NCBI GenBank assembly: GCA_045538535.1
Contig: JAZSRN010000031.1
Span: 1-22,669 of the forward strand
Direction of reading: 5' to 3'
DNA: 22,669 nt
From: RUG14219 sp045538535
Lineage (GTDB): Bacteria > Cyanobacteriota > Vampirovibrionia > Gastranaerophilales > Gastranaerophilaceae
In this document: in pieces, positions 15,508 through 22,385 of the stretch
Position numbering within the stretch: position 1 is the stretch's first letter
Layout of the letters: each line of letters begins with the position of its first letter
Program-made: the position numbers and the translations under genes
The notes under the pieces: generated by a model
What the model was told of the DNA's origin: nothing
Seen by the model: only the letters and a program-made list of their open reading frames with translations
Databases searched by the model: none

Positions 15508-16212
15508 ATGAATAAAAACGAACTTATAAAAATTATTGAAAATTTTGCACCGCTTGAAACTCAAGAACCTTGGGATTGCTCTGGCTGGCTTGTTGAAACA
15601 ACAAAAAAAGAAGTGAACAAAGTTATGCTTGCATTAACTATAACCCCAAATATTATTGAACAAGCTCTCAATCAAAATTGTGATTTGATTATTTCACACC
15701 ATCCGCTTTTTTATATTGACAGCGATGCCGGCATTATTTCAAAATCACTTGAACCCAAAATAGATTTGTATTGTGCCCACACAAATATGGATATCGCTCA
15801 AGGCGGAACCACTGACACTCTAATTAAAGAATTGGAACTAATCTCAGAAAAATCAGAAAATCCCTTTTTAAGATACGTCCAAACAAATATAAGCATAGAA
15901 AATTTCACAAAAAAACTCAAAAAAATTTCGCCAAATCTTCGTTATACAAACCCTAATCAAACAACAAATTTGAGCAAAATTGCATTTTGCGCAGGTAGCG
16001 GAAGTGAATTTCTTAAAGAGGCTTGCAAAAATAATGCCGATGCCCTCGTGACCGGGGATTTAAAATTTCACACAGCGATTGAAAGCCCGATTGCCGTATT
16101 CGATATCGGACATTATGAAAGCGAAATCCTTGTGTTGAAAGTTTTTGAAGAACTTTTGAAAAACAAAGTACAAACAATTCAAGCGCAAGAAAAAAGCCCT
16201 TTTATTTACTAA
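15508..16212 (+). CDS. Nif3-like dinuclear metal protein
   Basis: A 234-residue member of the NIF3/YbgI family ('GTP cyclohydrolase 1 type 2 / Nif3-like'), which forms toroidal hexamers with a two-metal site; the physiological role is unsettled. Motifs: PWDCSGWLVE near the N-terminus, SHHPLF (His64, His65), AHTNMD (His91, Asp95), VTGDLKFHTA, and C-terminal FDIGHYESE with the last His and Glu ligands. The protein is the short form without the PII-like insertion of longer homologs. ATG 15508 is 1 nt after the coaBC stop; the frame can be extended to 15475 but that would lie inside coaBC. Confidence 0.93.
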   Translation: MNKNELIKIIENFAPLETQEPWDCSGWLVETTKKEVNKVMLALTITPNIIEQALNQNCDLIISHHPLFYIDSDAGIISKSLEPKIDLYCAHTNMDIAQGGTTDTLIKELELISEKSENPFLRYVQTNISIENFTKKLKKISPNLRYTNPNQTTNLSKIAFCAGSGSEFLKEACKNNADALVTGDLKFHTAIESPIAVFDIGHYESEILVLKVFEELLKNKVQTIQAQEKSPFIY

Positions 16213-16214
16213 AT

Positions 16215-17033
16215 CTATAGGTTCTGAATAGCTTTACTATCACTATCCATAGATTCTTTTAACATTTTCTTACAAACATCACCTTGAGTATCAAGCATTT
16301 TACAAACGGTTTCAATATTTCGGACTTTGTTTGAAAGAATAACGTTAGCATTTGCAGTAATATTACCGGTAACATTTTGATAAGCAGCTAATGCAGCAGA
16401 AGATGTACCTTGCATCAAATTCCCCATAACAAGCGCCGGCAAACCATATTCACCCAAATAAGGTGCCGCAGCTTGCATAATACCGCCCCAACCGGAAATA
16501 ACACCGGCAACCGGTAAAACTAAATTCTTAGCCCAAGCACCTAACCCAGTTGCAATTCCGGTACCATAAGCCGCCGCACTCGCAACATCGGCCAAACCGG
16601 CAACTGATGAAGCATAACCAGTTGCAACACCATTTGCAGAACCCCAACCTGAAACAATTGAAGAAGCTCCACCGGTTGCAAATCCGCTTAAACCCCAAGA
16701 AATAGGTGCTGCACCACTTGGAAAGCCTGAATAATTGTACAATGAGTCAATACCATAAGACGAACCACCATTATATTTTGATGCGTACGAAGTTCCCGGA
16801 ATATTCATTGACTCAGATGCTCCAAAAACTGTACCAAACATTGATGGCGAAATCAAAGAAGCTAAATTATACAAGAAGCCGCCTGCTTGTTCAAAACCCG
16901 AACCTTGACCACTTCCGGAAACCGTTAAATCTCTCAATTTATCATAAGTTTCCCACAGTTGAGCCTTGGCCTCGCCGCTTGCTGAACCAAATTTATTTGC
17001 TATTACCAGTAAACTATCATTCTTATACGACAT
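16215..17033 (-). CDS. Gly/Ala/Ser-rich hydrophobic protein, lineage-type
   Basis: A 272-residue protein of unknown family. Residues 1-40 are polar and helical (MSYKNDSLLVIANKFGSAS), 45-230 are dominated by Gly, Ala and Ser with several weakly hydrophobic stretches (such as the LASLISPSMFG and LVLPVAGVISGWGG segments), and the last 45 residues are a charged helix with two Cys (CKMLDTQGDVCKKML). No signal peptide. It lies 40 bp downstream of the coiled-coil gene and has its own AGAGGA ribosome site; the two probably form an operon. The layout loosely recalls secreted pore or translocator proteins, but this is inference. It ends 2 bp from the convergent nif3-like gene. Confidence 0.75.
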   Translation of the reverse strand: MSYKNDSLLVIANKFGSASGEAKAQLWETYDKLRDLTVSGSGQGSGFEQAGGFLYNLASLISPSMFGTVFGASESMNIPGTSYASKYNGGSSYGIDSLYNYSGFPSGAAPISWGLSGFATGGASSIVSGWGSANGVATGYASSVAGLADVASAAAYGTGIATGLGAWAKNLVLPVAGVISGWGGIMQAAAPYLGEYGLPALVMGNLMQGTSSAALAAYQNVTGNITANANVILSNKVRNIETVCKMLDTQGDVCKKMLKESMDSDSKAIQNL

Positions 17034-17073
17034 TTTGTCCTCTTAATTCGTCTTAGTATCTTAAATTTAATCA

Positions 17074-18048
17074 TTATTGGAATGTTTTGAAAGTTTCTTC
17101 AATATTTTTGTCAATAACTTTCTTAACCGATTCCATTTCAGTTTGTAAAGCTTCTTGTTCGGTATCAAGTTGTTTCAAACGTAATTCAAGCGTTCTATCT
17201 TGTTGTTGAATTCTTTCAGTCTTTGCATTGATATCCGCAATTGCTTTTTGATAAACTTGAACATCATAATTGTATTGATTCATCGCATCTTCATAAGCTG
17301 CATCATCAGTAACCGTATTCGTTGCTATTGTATAAGTTGCATCCGAATCTTCATATCTAATCGTTTGCGCTCTGCCGGAATCATCAAAGTCAATAAACGC
17401 TTTTTCTGTCCTTGCAATCTTTTTAGACATATCTTTGGCTTCATAATAGAACATTTTGTTTTGATTTTCGGTTGGATAAGTCGGGTCTGGCGCACTTGTA
17501 GCACTTGCCGTCAAATCTGATTTACAAGCAAAATATTTTACACTGTTTTGTGTCCAATAATAAATATCTTCTTTCTCAGAAGTTCCAAATGTTGAAGTAG
17601 GATAATCTTTAACAATTTGTTCATAAGCAGCCTTTAAATCAGTATCCGTTTCATCATATTTTAATAATTCACAGTTACCAACATAAGTTGGGTTGCCATC
17701 CGCATCCAAAACTACTTGCGGATTAGCTTTTTTAGATTCAACACCGGTATAAACATCAGCATAATGATAATGTTCTACAATATAGTTATATTCATCATCA
17801 TCAGTTAAATTAGACATTGTCTCAATAGTTTCAGCATACAAACCGTCTTGATACGTATATTCAATAGTTGTAAAATCTTGAGTACTCGGCGCAGTAGGAA
17901 CTTCTAAAGCCAAAAGTTCACTAAACGTATTCGCACTTTGGTTTGCCAATGCCGTACGTTGTTGGTTTACTTGTTGACCTTCGTATTCAACATTAGTCTT
18001 TCTGGCTGTCAAGCCCAAATATCTTGCTTGTGATGCTGCCATACCCAT
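17074..18048 (-). CDS. Coiled-coil lineage-type protein (MGMAASQAR family)
   Basis: A 324-residue protein. The N-terminus (MGMAASQARYLGLTARK) and the following helix (to about residue 50) form one helical end; the last 65 residues are a long heptad-like coiled coil ending VIDKNIEETFKTFQ; the middle is Tyr/Asp/Thr-rich and probably beta-structured. I recognise the N-terminus from gut Melainabacteria but know of no function. Helical ends around a variable centre resemble type III-exported axial proteins (inference). The start is ATG 18048, 9 nt after AAGGAG; the GTG at 18054 is too close to that site. It is followed by the Gly-rich gene after 40 bp. Confidence 0.8.
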   Translation of the reverse strand: MGMAASQARYLGLTARKTNVEYEGQQVNQQRTALANQSANTFSELLALEVPTAPSTQDFTTIEYTYQDGLYAETIETMSNLTDDDEYNYIVEHYHYADVYTGVESKKANPQVVLDADGNPTYVGNCELLKYDETDTDLKAAYEQIVKDYPTSTFGTSEKEDIYYWTQNSVKYFACKSDLTASATSAPDPTYPTENQNKMFYYEAKDMSKKIARTEKAFIDFDDSGRAQTIRYEDSDATYTIATNTVTDDAAYEDAMNQYNYDVQVYQKAIADINAKTERIQQQDRTLELRLKQLDTEQEALQTEMESVKKVIDKNIEETFKTFQ

Positions 18049-18096
18049 AGGCACACTCTCCTTATCTTATCGTGTTTAAAATTACTACCTGATTGT

Positions 18097-18124
18097 GTTT
18101 TAATGATGAATTTCACAAAGTCAA
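18097..18124 (-). promoter_or_regulatory. Possible promoter of the coiled-coil gene
   Basis: On the minus strand TTGACT (18124-18119), a 16-bp spacer and TAAAAC (18102-18097) lie about 50 nt before the start. The match is only moderate. The rest of 18049-18240 is AT-rich, with a TTTACA-N3-TTTACA repeat on the plus strand near 18152-18166. Confidence 0.35.
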
Positions 18125-18253
18125 CATTACTAAAAGAATTATACGTTAATTTTTACAACATTTACATATAAAACGCTGAAAAATCGTACATTTGTATGAG
18201 CCTAAAACAAAAATTTCATCCATAACAATTAGATAAAACTTTTGTTTTTTACA

Positions 18254-18282
18254 TTGCAACCAAAAATTTTTGATGTTAAAAT
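18254..18282 (+). promoter_or_regulatory. Promoter of the acyl-ACP thioesterase gene
   Basis: TTGCAA (18254-18259), a 17-bp spacer and an extended -10 TGtTAAAAT (hexamer 18277-18282). ACGGAGG follows 8 nt later as the ribosome binding site. Confidence 0.7.
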
Positions 18283-18301
18283 TTTAAAAAACGGAGGTTT
18301 T

Positions 18302-19042
18302 ATGATTACTTTAGCTAATACTTACTCAGAAAATATCAATATAAAATATTCTGAAATGGACTATAATTTGGTGCTAAAACCTTCAGCCCTTTTAAATTTT
18401 TTACAAGACATGGCAAGTGCCAATGCCGAACAACTTGACTTTGGCTATTCTGCTATAGTGAAAAAAAACTTGGCGTGGTTTTTGCTCAAGTACAGATTGG
18501 AATTTAGCGAATATCCTCAAAATCTATATAATCTAACCTTAACAACTGAACCTCGCGGATACAATCGACTTTTTGCATACAGAGATTTTGGGTTATATGA
18601 TGGGGAAAAACAACTTGGGAAAGTTTCCAGTATATGGTCACTGGTGGATTTAGATAATAAAAAACTCGCTAATATTCAAACCGCACTTGACAGCCCCGCT
18701 ATGAAACCCTACGAAAAACGCGAAGATGATTTAATTTTTGATAAAATCCCAGCGATTGAAAATCCTAATATAGAAAAAAAATTTGAAATCAGATTTGATG
18801 ATTTGGATGTTAACCGCCACGTAAATAATTGCAATTATATTATCTGGGCCTTTGAACCTTTATCATTTGATTTCAGAAGTACAAAACGCCTCAAAACACT
18901 TGATATCGCTTATAAAAAAGAAGTTAAATACGGAGATGAAATACTTTCACAAATCCAAATTGTAAATAACACAACAATTCATAATATTAAAAATCTTACA
19001 ACGGGCGAAGATTTATGTTCAATGAAAGCTGAATGGATTTAG
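18302..19042 (+). CDS. Acyl-[acyl-carrier-protein] thioesterase
   Basis: A 246-residue bacterial relative of plant FatA/FatB (PF01643): two tandem hot-dog folds that hydrolyse acyl-ACP and release free fatty acid. The second hot-dog contains the catalytic segment DLDVNRHVNNCNYI (167-180), with Asn171 and His173 equivalent to the conserved N-x-H-V-N-N-x-x-Y. The first fold starts at KYSEMDYN and includes the long helix SALLNFLQDMASANAEQ. The start at 18302 follows ACGGAGGTTTT; an in-frame start at 18242 would include the promoter. Chain-length preference cannot be read. It is a single-gene unit ending 5 bp from the convergent gene. Confidence 0.92.
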   Translation: MITLANTYSENINIKYSEMDYNLVLKPSALLNFLQDMASANAEQLDFGYSAIVKKNLAWFLLKYRLEFSEYPQNLYNLTLTTEPRGYNRLFAYRDFGLYDGEKQLGKVSSIWSLVDLDNKKLANIQTALDSPAMKPYEKREDDLIFDKIPAIENPNIEKKFEIRFDDLDVNRHVNNCNYIIWAFEPLSFDFRSTKRLKTLDIAYKKEVKYGDEILSQIQIVNNTTIHNIKNLTTGEDLCSMKAEWI

Positions 19043-19047
19043 GAATA

Positions 19048-19482
19048 TTAATACGCATTAATAACAAAAATCTTCAAATCCGGATTGACTTTTTTTATGC
19101 GAAAAATATATTTATAATCAAGCGGACTTTTTTTAATAATAGCAACAGCCGGTTTTTTACCGGTCATTTTGGCATAATACAAAGATTGCCCGATACTTTC
19201 GGCCCATTTTTGAGCAAAATCAAATTCAATTGCGTAATCTTTCGTCAAACAGTCAACCCTTGTTCCGTCAATTAAAACAAATTCTTGTTTCCCAATATTC
19301 GGAGTACACCATTGACGCACATATTCAGCCTCAGATAATCCGGCTTTCATTTCGTATGGATTATTTTTATCTATTGAAATATCACTCAAATAAAATGTAG
19401 AATTATAAGCAATAGAAGCAATAACACCCAAAATAATCGAAATTATATATGTTTGAAAAGATTTCTTTTTCTTCCTAGCCAT
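19048..19482 (-). CDS. Membrane-anchored protein with a possible PD-(D/E)XK nuclease-like domain
   Basis: A 144-residue protein: basic N-terminus (MARKKKK), one membrane helix (about 11-31), then a soluble domain. The core ALIDGT-like strand followed by RVDCLT (75-80, Asp77), YAIEFDFAQKWAESIGQSLYYA (83-104) and PAVAII resembles small restriction-nuclease-fold proteins seen in diverse bacteria and phages, with Asp77 and Glu86 in the usual order, although the third residue is Asp88 rather than the Lys of the motif. Nuclease activity is therefore uncertain. ATG 19482 lies 6 nt after a TATAAT, so a leaderless mRNA is predicted; an in-frame TTG at 19497 would precede the -10. Confidence 0.6.
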   Translation of the reverse strand: MARKKKKSFQTYIISIILGVIASIAYNSTFYLSDISIDKNNPYEMKAGLSEAEYVRQWCTPNIGKQEFVLIDGTRVDCLTKDYAIEFDFAQKWAESIGQSLYYAKMTGKKPAVAIIKKSPLDYKYIFRIKKVNPDLKIFVINAY

Positions 19483-19488
19483 AAAACA

Positions 19489-19494
19489 ATTATA
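19489..19494 (-). promoter_or_regulatory. -10 element, predicted leaderless
   Basis: Minus-strand TATAAT (19494 to 19489) lies exactly 6 nt before the ATG at 19482. No -35 of quality and no ribosome binding site are seen. Confidence 0.55.
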
Positions 19495-19538
19495 CAACAG
19501 ATAAAATCAAATTAATATTAAAAAATTTATACATTAAA

Positions 19539-19562
19539 AAAGCGGCGCTTGCGCGCCGCTTT
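19539..19562 (-). terminator. Terminator of the small coiled-coil gene
   Basis: A GC-rich 10-bp stem (AAAGCGGCGC / GCGCCGCTTT) with a 4-nt loop is followed on the minus strand by a T-run, starting 7 bp after the stop at 19569. Confidence 0.88.
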
Positions 19563-19568
19563 CGAAAT

Positions 19569-19961
19569 CTATTTACCACCGGTACCACCGTATGTAAAGT
19601 CATTTTTAACGTTAGATTGCAACAATTTTGTCCAACTACTTTCAAATGTAGTAATCTCATTCAAACGAGTTTCGTAATTGTTTTTATCCAACTCTAACTC
19701 TGCCTCCCAAGAGTTAATTGTTGCCAATTCTAGTTCATGATCATTTTCGGCTTCATCAACTAAAATTTCATATTGTTCAGGGTCTTCTTCATAATAGGCA
19801 TAATAATAATTTGATAATAATGAATTATATTGAGACTGCGTATTGGCAACCTGTTTTGAAGCATTTAAAAGATTGAACGAAATTTCGGTTATTTTTTCAT
19901 TCAATTGTGCTTTTTGTTTGGTATACATCAACAATGTCTCTTGAATATTTGTAATTGCCAT
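19569..19961 (-). CDS. Small coiled-coil protein with the same C-terminal motif as the 18048 gene
   Basis: A 130-residue, almost wholly helical protein with two coiled-coil segments (about 5-50 and 65-105) separated by a Tyr-rich acidic patch (YYYAYYEEDPEQYE). The end, ESSWTKLLQSNVKNDFTY followed by GGTGGK, lines up with ESVKKVIDKNIEETFKTF of the larger coiled-coil protein. The start at 19961 follows GAGGACGAGAGAG; a longer frame from 20024 would add a hydrophobic stretch without a ribosome site. Function unknown. It stands between its own terminator and hydF. Confidence 0.72.
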   Translation of the reverse strand: MAITNIQETLLMYTKQKAQLNEKITEISFNLLNASKQVANTQSQYNSLLSNYYYAYYEEDPEQYEILVDEAENDHELELATINSWEAELELDKNNYETRLNEITTFESSWTKLLQSNVKNDFTYGGTGGK

Positions 19962-20042
19962 CTCTCTCGTCCTCTTCTTAGTACTTGTATATATATAAAA
20001 AAAAACGAAAAGACCCAATTTCAAGAGGATAACCTTTTGTTA

Positions 20043-20058
20043 CATTTGTTTACAAATG
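20043..20058. repeat. 16-bp palindrome downstream of hydF
   Basis: CATTTGT-TT-ACAAATG is a perfect palindrome between the hydF stop (20067) and the coiled-coil gene start (19961). No T-run follows, so it is more likely an operator-like site than a terminator. Confidence 0.45.
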
Positions 20059-20066
20059 AGTTTCAC

Positions 20067-21236
20067 CTATTTAAACATCTCAACAGCTCTTGGCAATATC
20101 CCAAGACAATACGAAATTGTTACGCCATAATTCGTTATAGAAATCCCTTTTTGATTTGCAATTAATATTCGCGACAAAACCTCTCTTCTATTTGTCATGC
20201 AAGCACCGCAATGAATAATCAATTTATATCCCGAAATATCCGGAAAATCATGGCCTGCAAAATGCTCAATTACAAGATTTTTACCGGTTCTTTTTTTCAA
20301 CAAATTAGGAATTTTTACTTTGCCTATATCGTCTTCTATCGCGTGATGAGTACAACTTTCAAGAATAAGTACTTTATCACCGTCTTGAAGCTTGGAAATA
20401 GCCTCCGCACCTTGTATAAATTCATCCAAATCTCCTTTTAATCTGGCAAAAAGAATTGAAAAAGAAGTTAGCGGAATCTCTTGCGGAACGATTTCACTCA
20501 CTTGTTTGAAGGCTTGAGAATCCGTCACAACAAGCGCCGGCGGAGTTTTGAGATTGTTAAGCGCTTCTTGAAGCTCCGATTCTTTAACAATATAAGTTAA
20601 ACAATTGCTATCTAACAAATCCCTTATCGTTTGAACTTGAGGCAAAATAAGCCGTCCTTTAGGTGCTTCTTTATCTATAGGCGTAACCAGAATAACAGTG
20701 CTTTTAGGTGAAACCAAATCTCCAACAATTTTAGGAGTATTTACAAAATCCTCCGGCAACAATTTAATCAATGCATTTTTAATTTTGTAAACCAAATTTT
20801 CATCACACAATGCAGAAGTGTAAATTTTGTCCGAAGTATCCACGATATTTTCTAAGTTATCGCATTTATTCACAATCGATAAATAAGGAATTTTCAACTC
20901 TTCAAATTTTTGTATCAAATCATTTTCATATTTATCAAACTTGTCGGACTCAGTTACAATAACTGCAATATCACAACGGTTAATTACTTTTAAAGTTTTT
21001 TCAATACGCTCTTTCCCCAATAGGGTGTCATCATCAATTCCCGCAGTATCAAGGAATGTAACCGGCCCTATCGGCAACAATTCCATAGACTTTTCCACCA
21101 CATCAGTAGTCGTACCGGCGATTTCAGAAACGATAGATACCTCTTGATTAGTAATCCTATTAAGAATAGAAGATTTACCGACATTTGTTTTCCCAAAAAT
21201 CCCGATATGTAATCTATTTGAACGTAAAGTTTTCAT
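20067..21236 (-). CDS. hydF: [FeFe]-hydrogenase maturation GTPase HydF
   Basis: HydF is the scaffold that receives the diiron precursor made by HydE and HydG and loads it into the hydrogenase. The 389 residues contain the N-terminal GTPase domain (P-loop GKTNVGKS 15-22, DTAG 63-66, NKCD 123-126), a central dimerisation domain, and the C-terminal iron-sulfur domain with C295 in ESCTHH and C343-x-x-C346 in HCGAC, the three cysteines of the [4Fe-4S] site. It implies an [FeFe]-hydrogenase and HydE/HydG elsewhere. AGGAA lies 8 nt before the start. It is downstream of rpsO but behind a terminator and its own promoter. Confidence 0.97.
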   Translation of the reverse strand: MKTLRSNRLHIGIFGKTNVGKSSILNRITNQEVSIVSEIAGTTTDVVEKSMELLPIGPVTFLDTAGIDDDTLLGKERIEKTLKVINRCDIAVIVTESDKFDKYENDLIQKFEELKIPYLSIVNKCDNLENIVDTSDKIYTSALCDENLVYKIKNALIKLLPEDFVNTPKIVGDLVSPKSTVILVTPIDKEAPKGRLILPQVQTIRDLLDSNCLTYIVKESELQEALNNLKTPPALVVTDSQAFKQVSEIVPQEIPLTSFSILFARLKGDLDEFIQGAEAISKLQDGDKVLILESCTHHAIEDDIGKVKIPNLLKKRTGKNLVIEHFAGHDFPDISGYKLIIHCGACMTNRREVLSRILIANQKGISITNYGVTISYCLGILPRAVEMFK

Positions 21237-21271
21237 AAAATATTCCTATTAATTTTCTTTAAAGCAAATTT

Positions 21272-21300
21272 ATTATAACAAAAAAGACCACTCTTGCGAA
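21272..21300 (-). promoter_or_regulatory. hydF promoter overlapping the rpsO terminator
   Basis: On the minus strand an extended -10, TGtTATAAT, lies about 35 nt before the hydF start. A 4-of-6 -35 (TTCGCA) sits 17 bp upstream inside the loop of the rpsO terminator hairpin. Confidence 0.6.
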
Positions 21301-21310
21301 GTGGTCTTTT
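21282..21310 (-). terminator. rpsO terminator
   Basis: An 11-bp stem (AAAAGACCACT / AGTGGTCTTTT) with a 7-nt loop, followed on the minus strand by a T-run, 16 bp after the rpsO stop. Confidence 0.9.
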
Positions 21311-21326
21311 CTATTTAAAGTTTTAA

Positions 21327-21596
21327 TTAACCTCTGATTCCTAACTTTTTAATCAAATCTCTGTATTCTTCAAGGTTTTGAGATTTTAAGTAAGATAGTA
21401 ATCTTTTTCTTTTACCTACCATCATCAAAAGACCTCTTTTTGTAGCGAAATCTTTTTTGTTTGATTTTAAGTGTTCAGTAAGTTCAGAAATCTTTTGGCT
21501 TAACATAGCTACTTGAACTGCTGTAGAACCAGTATCTTTGTCATTTGCGCCGTATTTTGAAATGATTTCTTGTTTGTTTTTCAAGTTAATTGACAT
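21327..21596 (-). CDS. rpsO: 30S ribosomal protein S15
   Basis: The 89-residue S15, which binds 16S rRNA early in assembly of the small-subunit platform. Conserved features: KQEIISKYGANDKDTGSTAVQVAMLSQKI, the LTEHLKSNKKDFATKRGLLMMVGKRKRLLSYL core, and the terminal KKLGIRG. AAAAGGA lies about 10 nt before the ATG. The usual neighbour pnp is not in this window. S15 often represses its own translation by binding its leader; the 5' region (21597-21623) is short and shows no obvious pseudoknot. Confidence 0.98.
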   Translation of the reverse strand: MSINLKNKQEIISKYGANDKDTGSTAVQVAMLSQKISELTEHLKSNKKDFATKRGLLMMVGKRKRLLSYLKSQNLEEYRDLIKKLGIRG

Positions 21597-21623
21597 AGTT
21601 AATTTTCCTTTTCTTGTTGAGTG

Positions 21624-21653
21624 ATTATTGGCGTAAGCACTCTACAGCGTCAA
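21624..21653 (-). promoter_or_regulatory. rpsO promoter
   Basis: On the minus strand TTGACG (21653-21648), an 18-bp spacer and AATAAT (21629-21624) each match consensus at 5 of 6. The predicted leader is about 20 nt. Confidence 0.65.
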
Positions 21654-21710
21654 TAATAAAATGGTAAAAGAAAAAAATCAATACATGAAAAAGCCAAGTG
21701 TTAAAAAGAT

Positions 21711-22238
21711 TTAAGCTTTTAGATTAAATTCACCTTGCATTCCAAAAATTAAGCCGGCACGTTGAGCATCAACCGCTTGATGACATTTGTCCAACAACAT
21801 ATCCGCAGCAAGTTCAGCTTTATCAGCATTTGTTATTGTTTCAGTAGTATAATTAGATTCTTCTCTAAGTTCTTCATCTTTAGGCGCCCTCAAATCTTTC
21901 CCGCCGTTATTTTGTATAGCTTGCTTTTTTAGTTTTAGATATTCTCTGTGTGCAGAATTTTTAATATCTTTTAAATCGTGATATTGCGCATTTGCTTTTG
22001 TATACAAATCATGGTAATTATTCCACGCAGCTTTAGCTTTGTTATATTTAGTCCACGCAGAATTATTTTCCAAAGCCCCTTGAATATTGTGGGATTTCAA
22101 ATATTCTTGTGCCGCATAAAGATTTACACTATTGATATCATCAATATTTTTGATACCGAGAGTTTTTAGAAAATCTGCTTTTTGTACAGCACTCATAGAC
22201 GCGTATGCAGTTTTAATATCCGGTGTTACAAAACCCAT
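21711..22238 (-). CDS. Helical lineage-type protein, unknown function
   Basis: A 175-residue protein with no signal or membrane segment. It opens MGFVTPDIKTAYASMSAVQK and continues as charged helices rich in Ala, Lys and Asn, with a polar break (NNGGKDLRAPKDEE) at about 112-125 and the tail LIFGMQGEFNLKA. Tyrosines and lysines are spaced as in coiled coils. AAAAGGG lies 6 nt before the ATG. Its upstream region carries the element shared with the 969-1991 gene. I do not recognise the family; co-regulation with the other lineage-type genes is inferred. Confidence 0.72.
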   Translation of the reverse strand: MGFVTPDIKTAYASMSAVQKADFLKTLGIKNIDDINSVNLYAAQEYLKSHNIQGALENNSAWTKYNKAKAAWNNYHDLYTKANAQYHDLKDIKNSAHREYLKLKKQAIQNNGGKDLRAPKDEELREESNYTTETITNADKAELAADMLLDKCHQAVDAQRAGLIFGMQGEFNLKA

Positions 22239-22260
22239 ATTATACCCTTTTCTCTTAATA

Positions 22261-22309
22261 CTTATATATATAAAGTATTTATTCCCTAAATAATTGCTTT
22301 TTATGTAAA
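22261..22309 (-). promoter_or_regulatory. Upstream element shared with the 1991 gene
   Basis: Read on the minus strand it begins TTTACATAAAAAGCAATT, continues through TTTA, and ends CTTTATATATATAAG, 22 nt before the start at 22238. A second CTTTACAT lies exactly 10 bp further upstream (22313-22320), making a direct repeat on one face of the helix. Confidence 0.5.
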
Positions 22310-22332
22310 GTGATGTAAAGAAAAAAGGATTT

Positions 22333-22356
22333 TTAGAAAATAACCTTATTTTCTAA
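22333..22356. repeat. 24-bp AT-rich palindrome
   Basis: Two perfect 11-nt arms (TTAGAAAATAA / TTATTTTCTAA) around CC, about 95 bp upstream of the 22238 gene. The stem is too AT-rich and lacks an adjacent T-run for a good terminator; an operator for a dimeric regulator is more likely. Confidence 0.55.
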
Positions 22357-22385
22357 TATGCTCTATAATTATTATGAAAATCAAC

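Noticed and set aside
20043..20058. Palindrome as hydF terminator
   Set aside because: No T-run follows on the minus strand and the stem is AT-rich.
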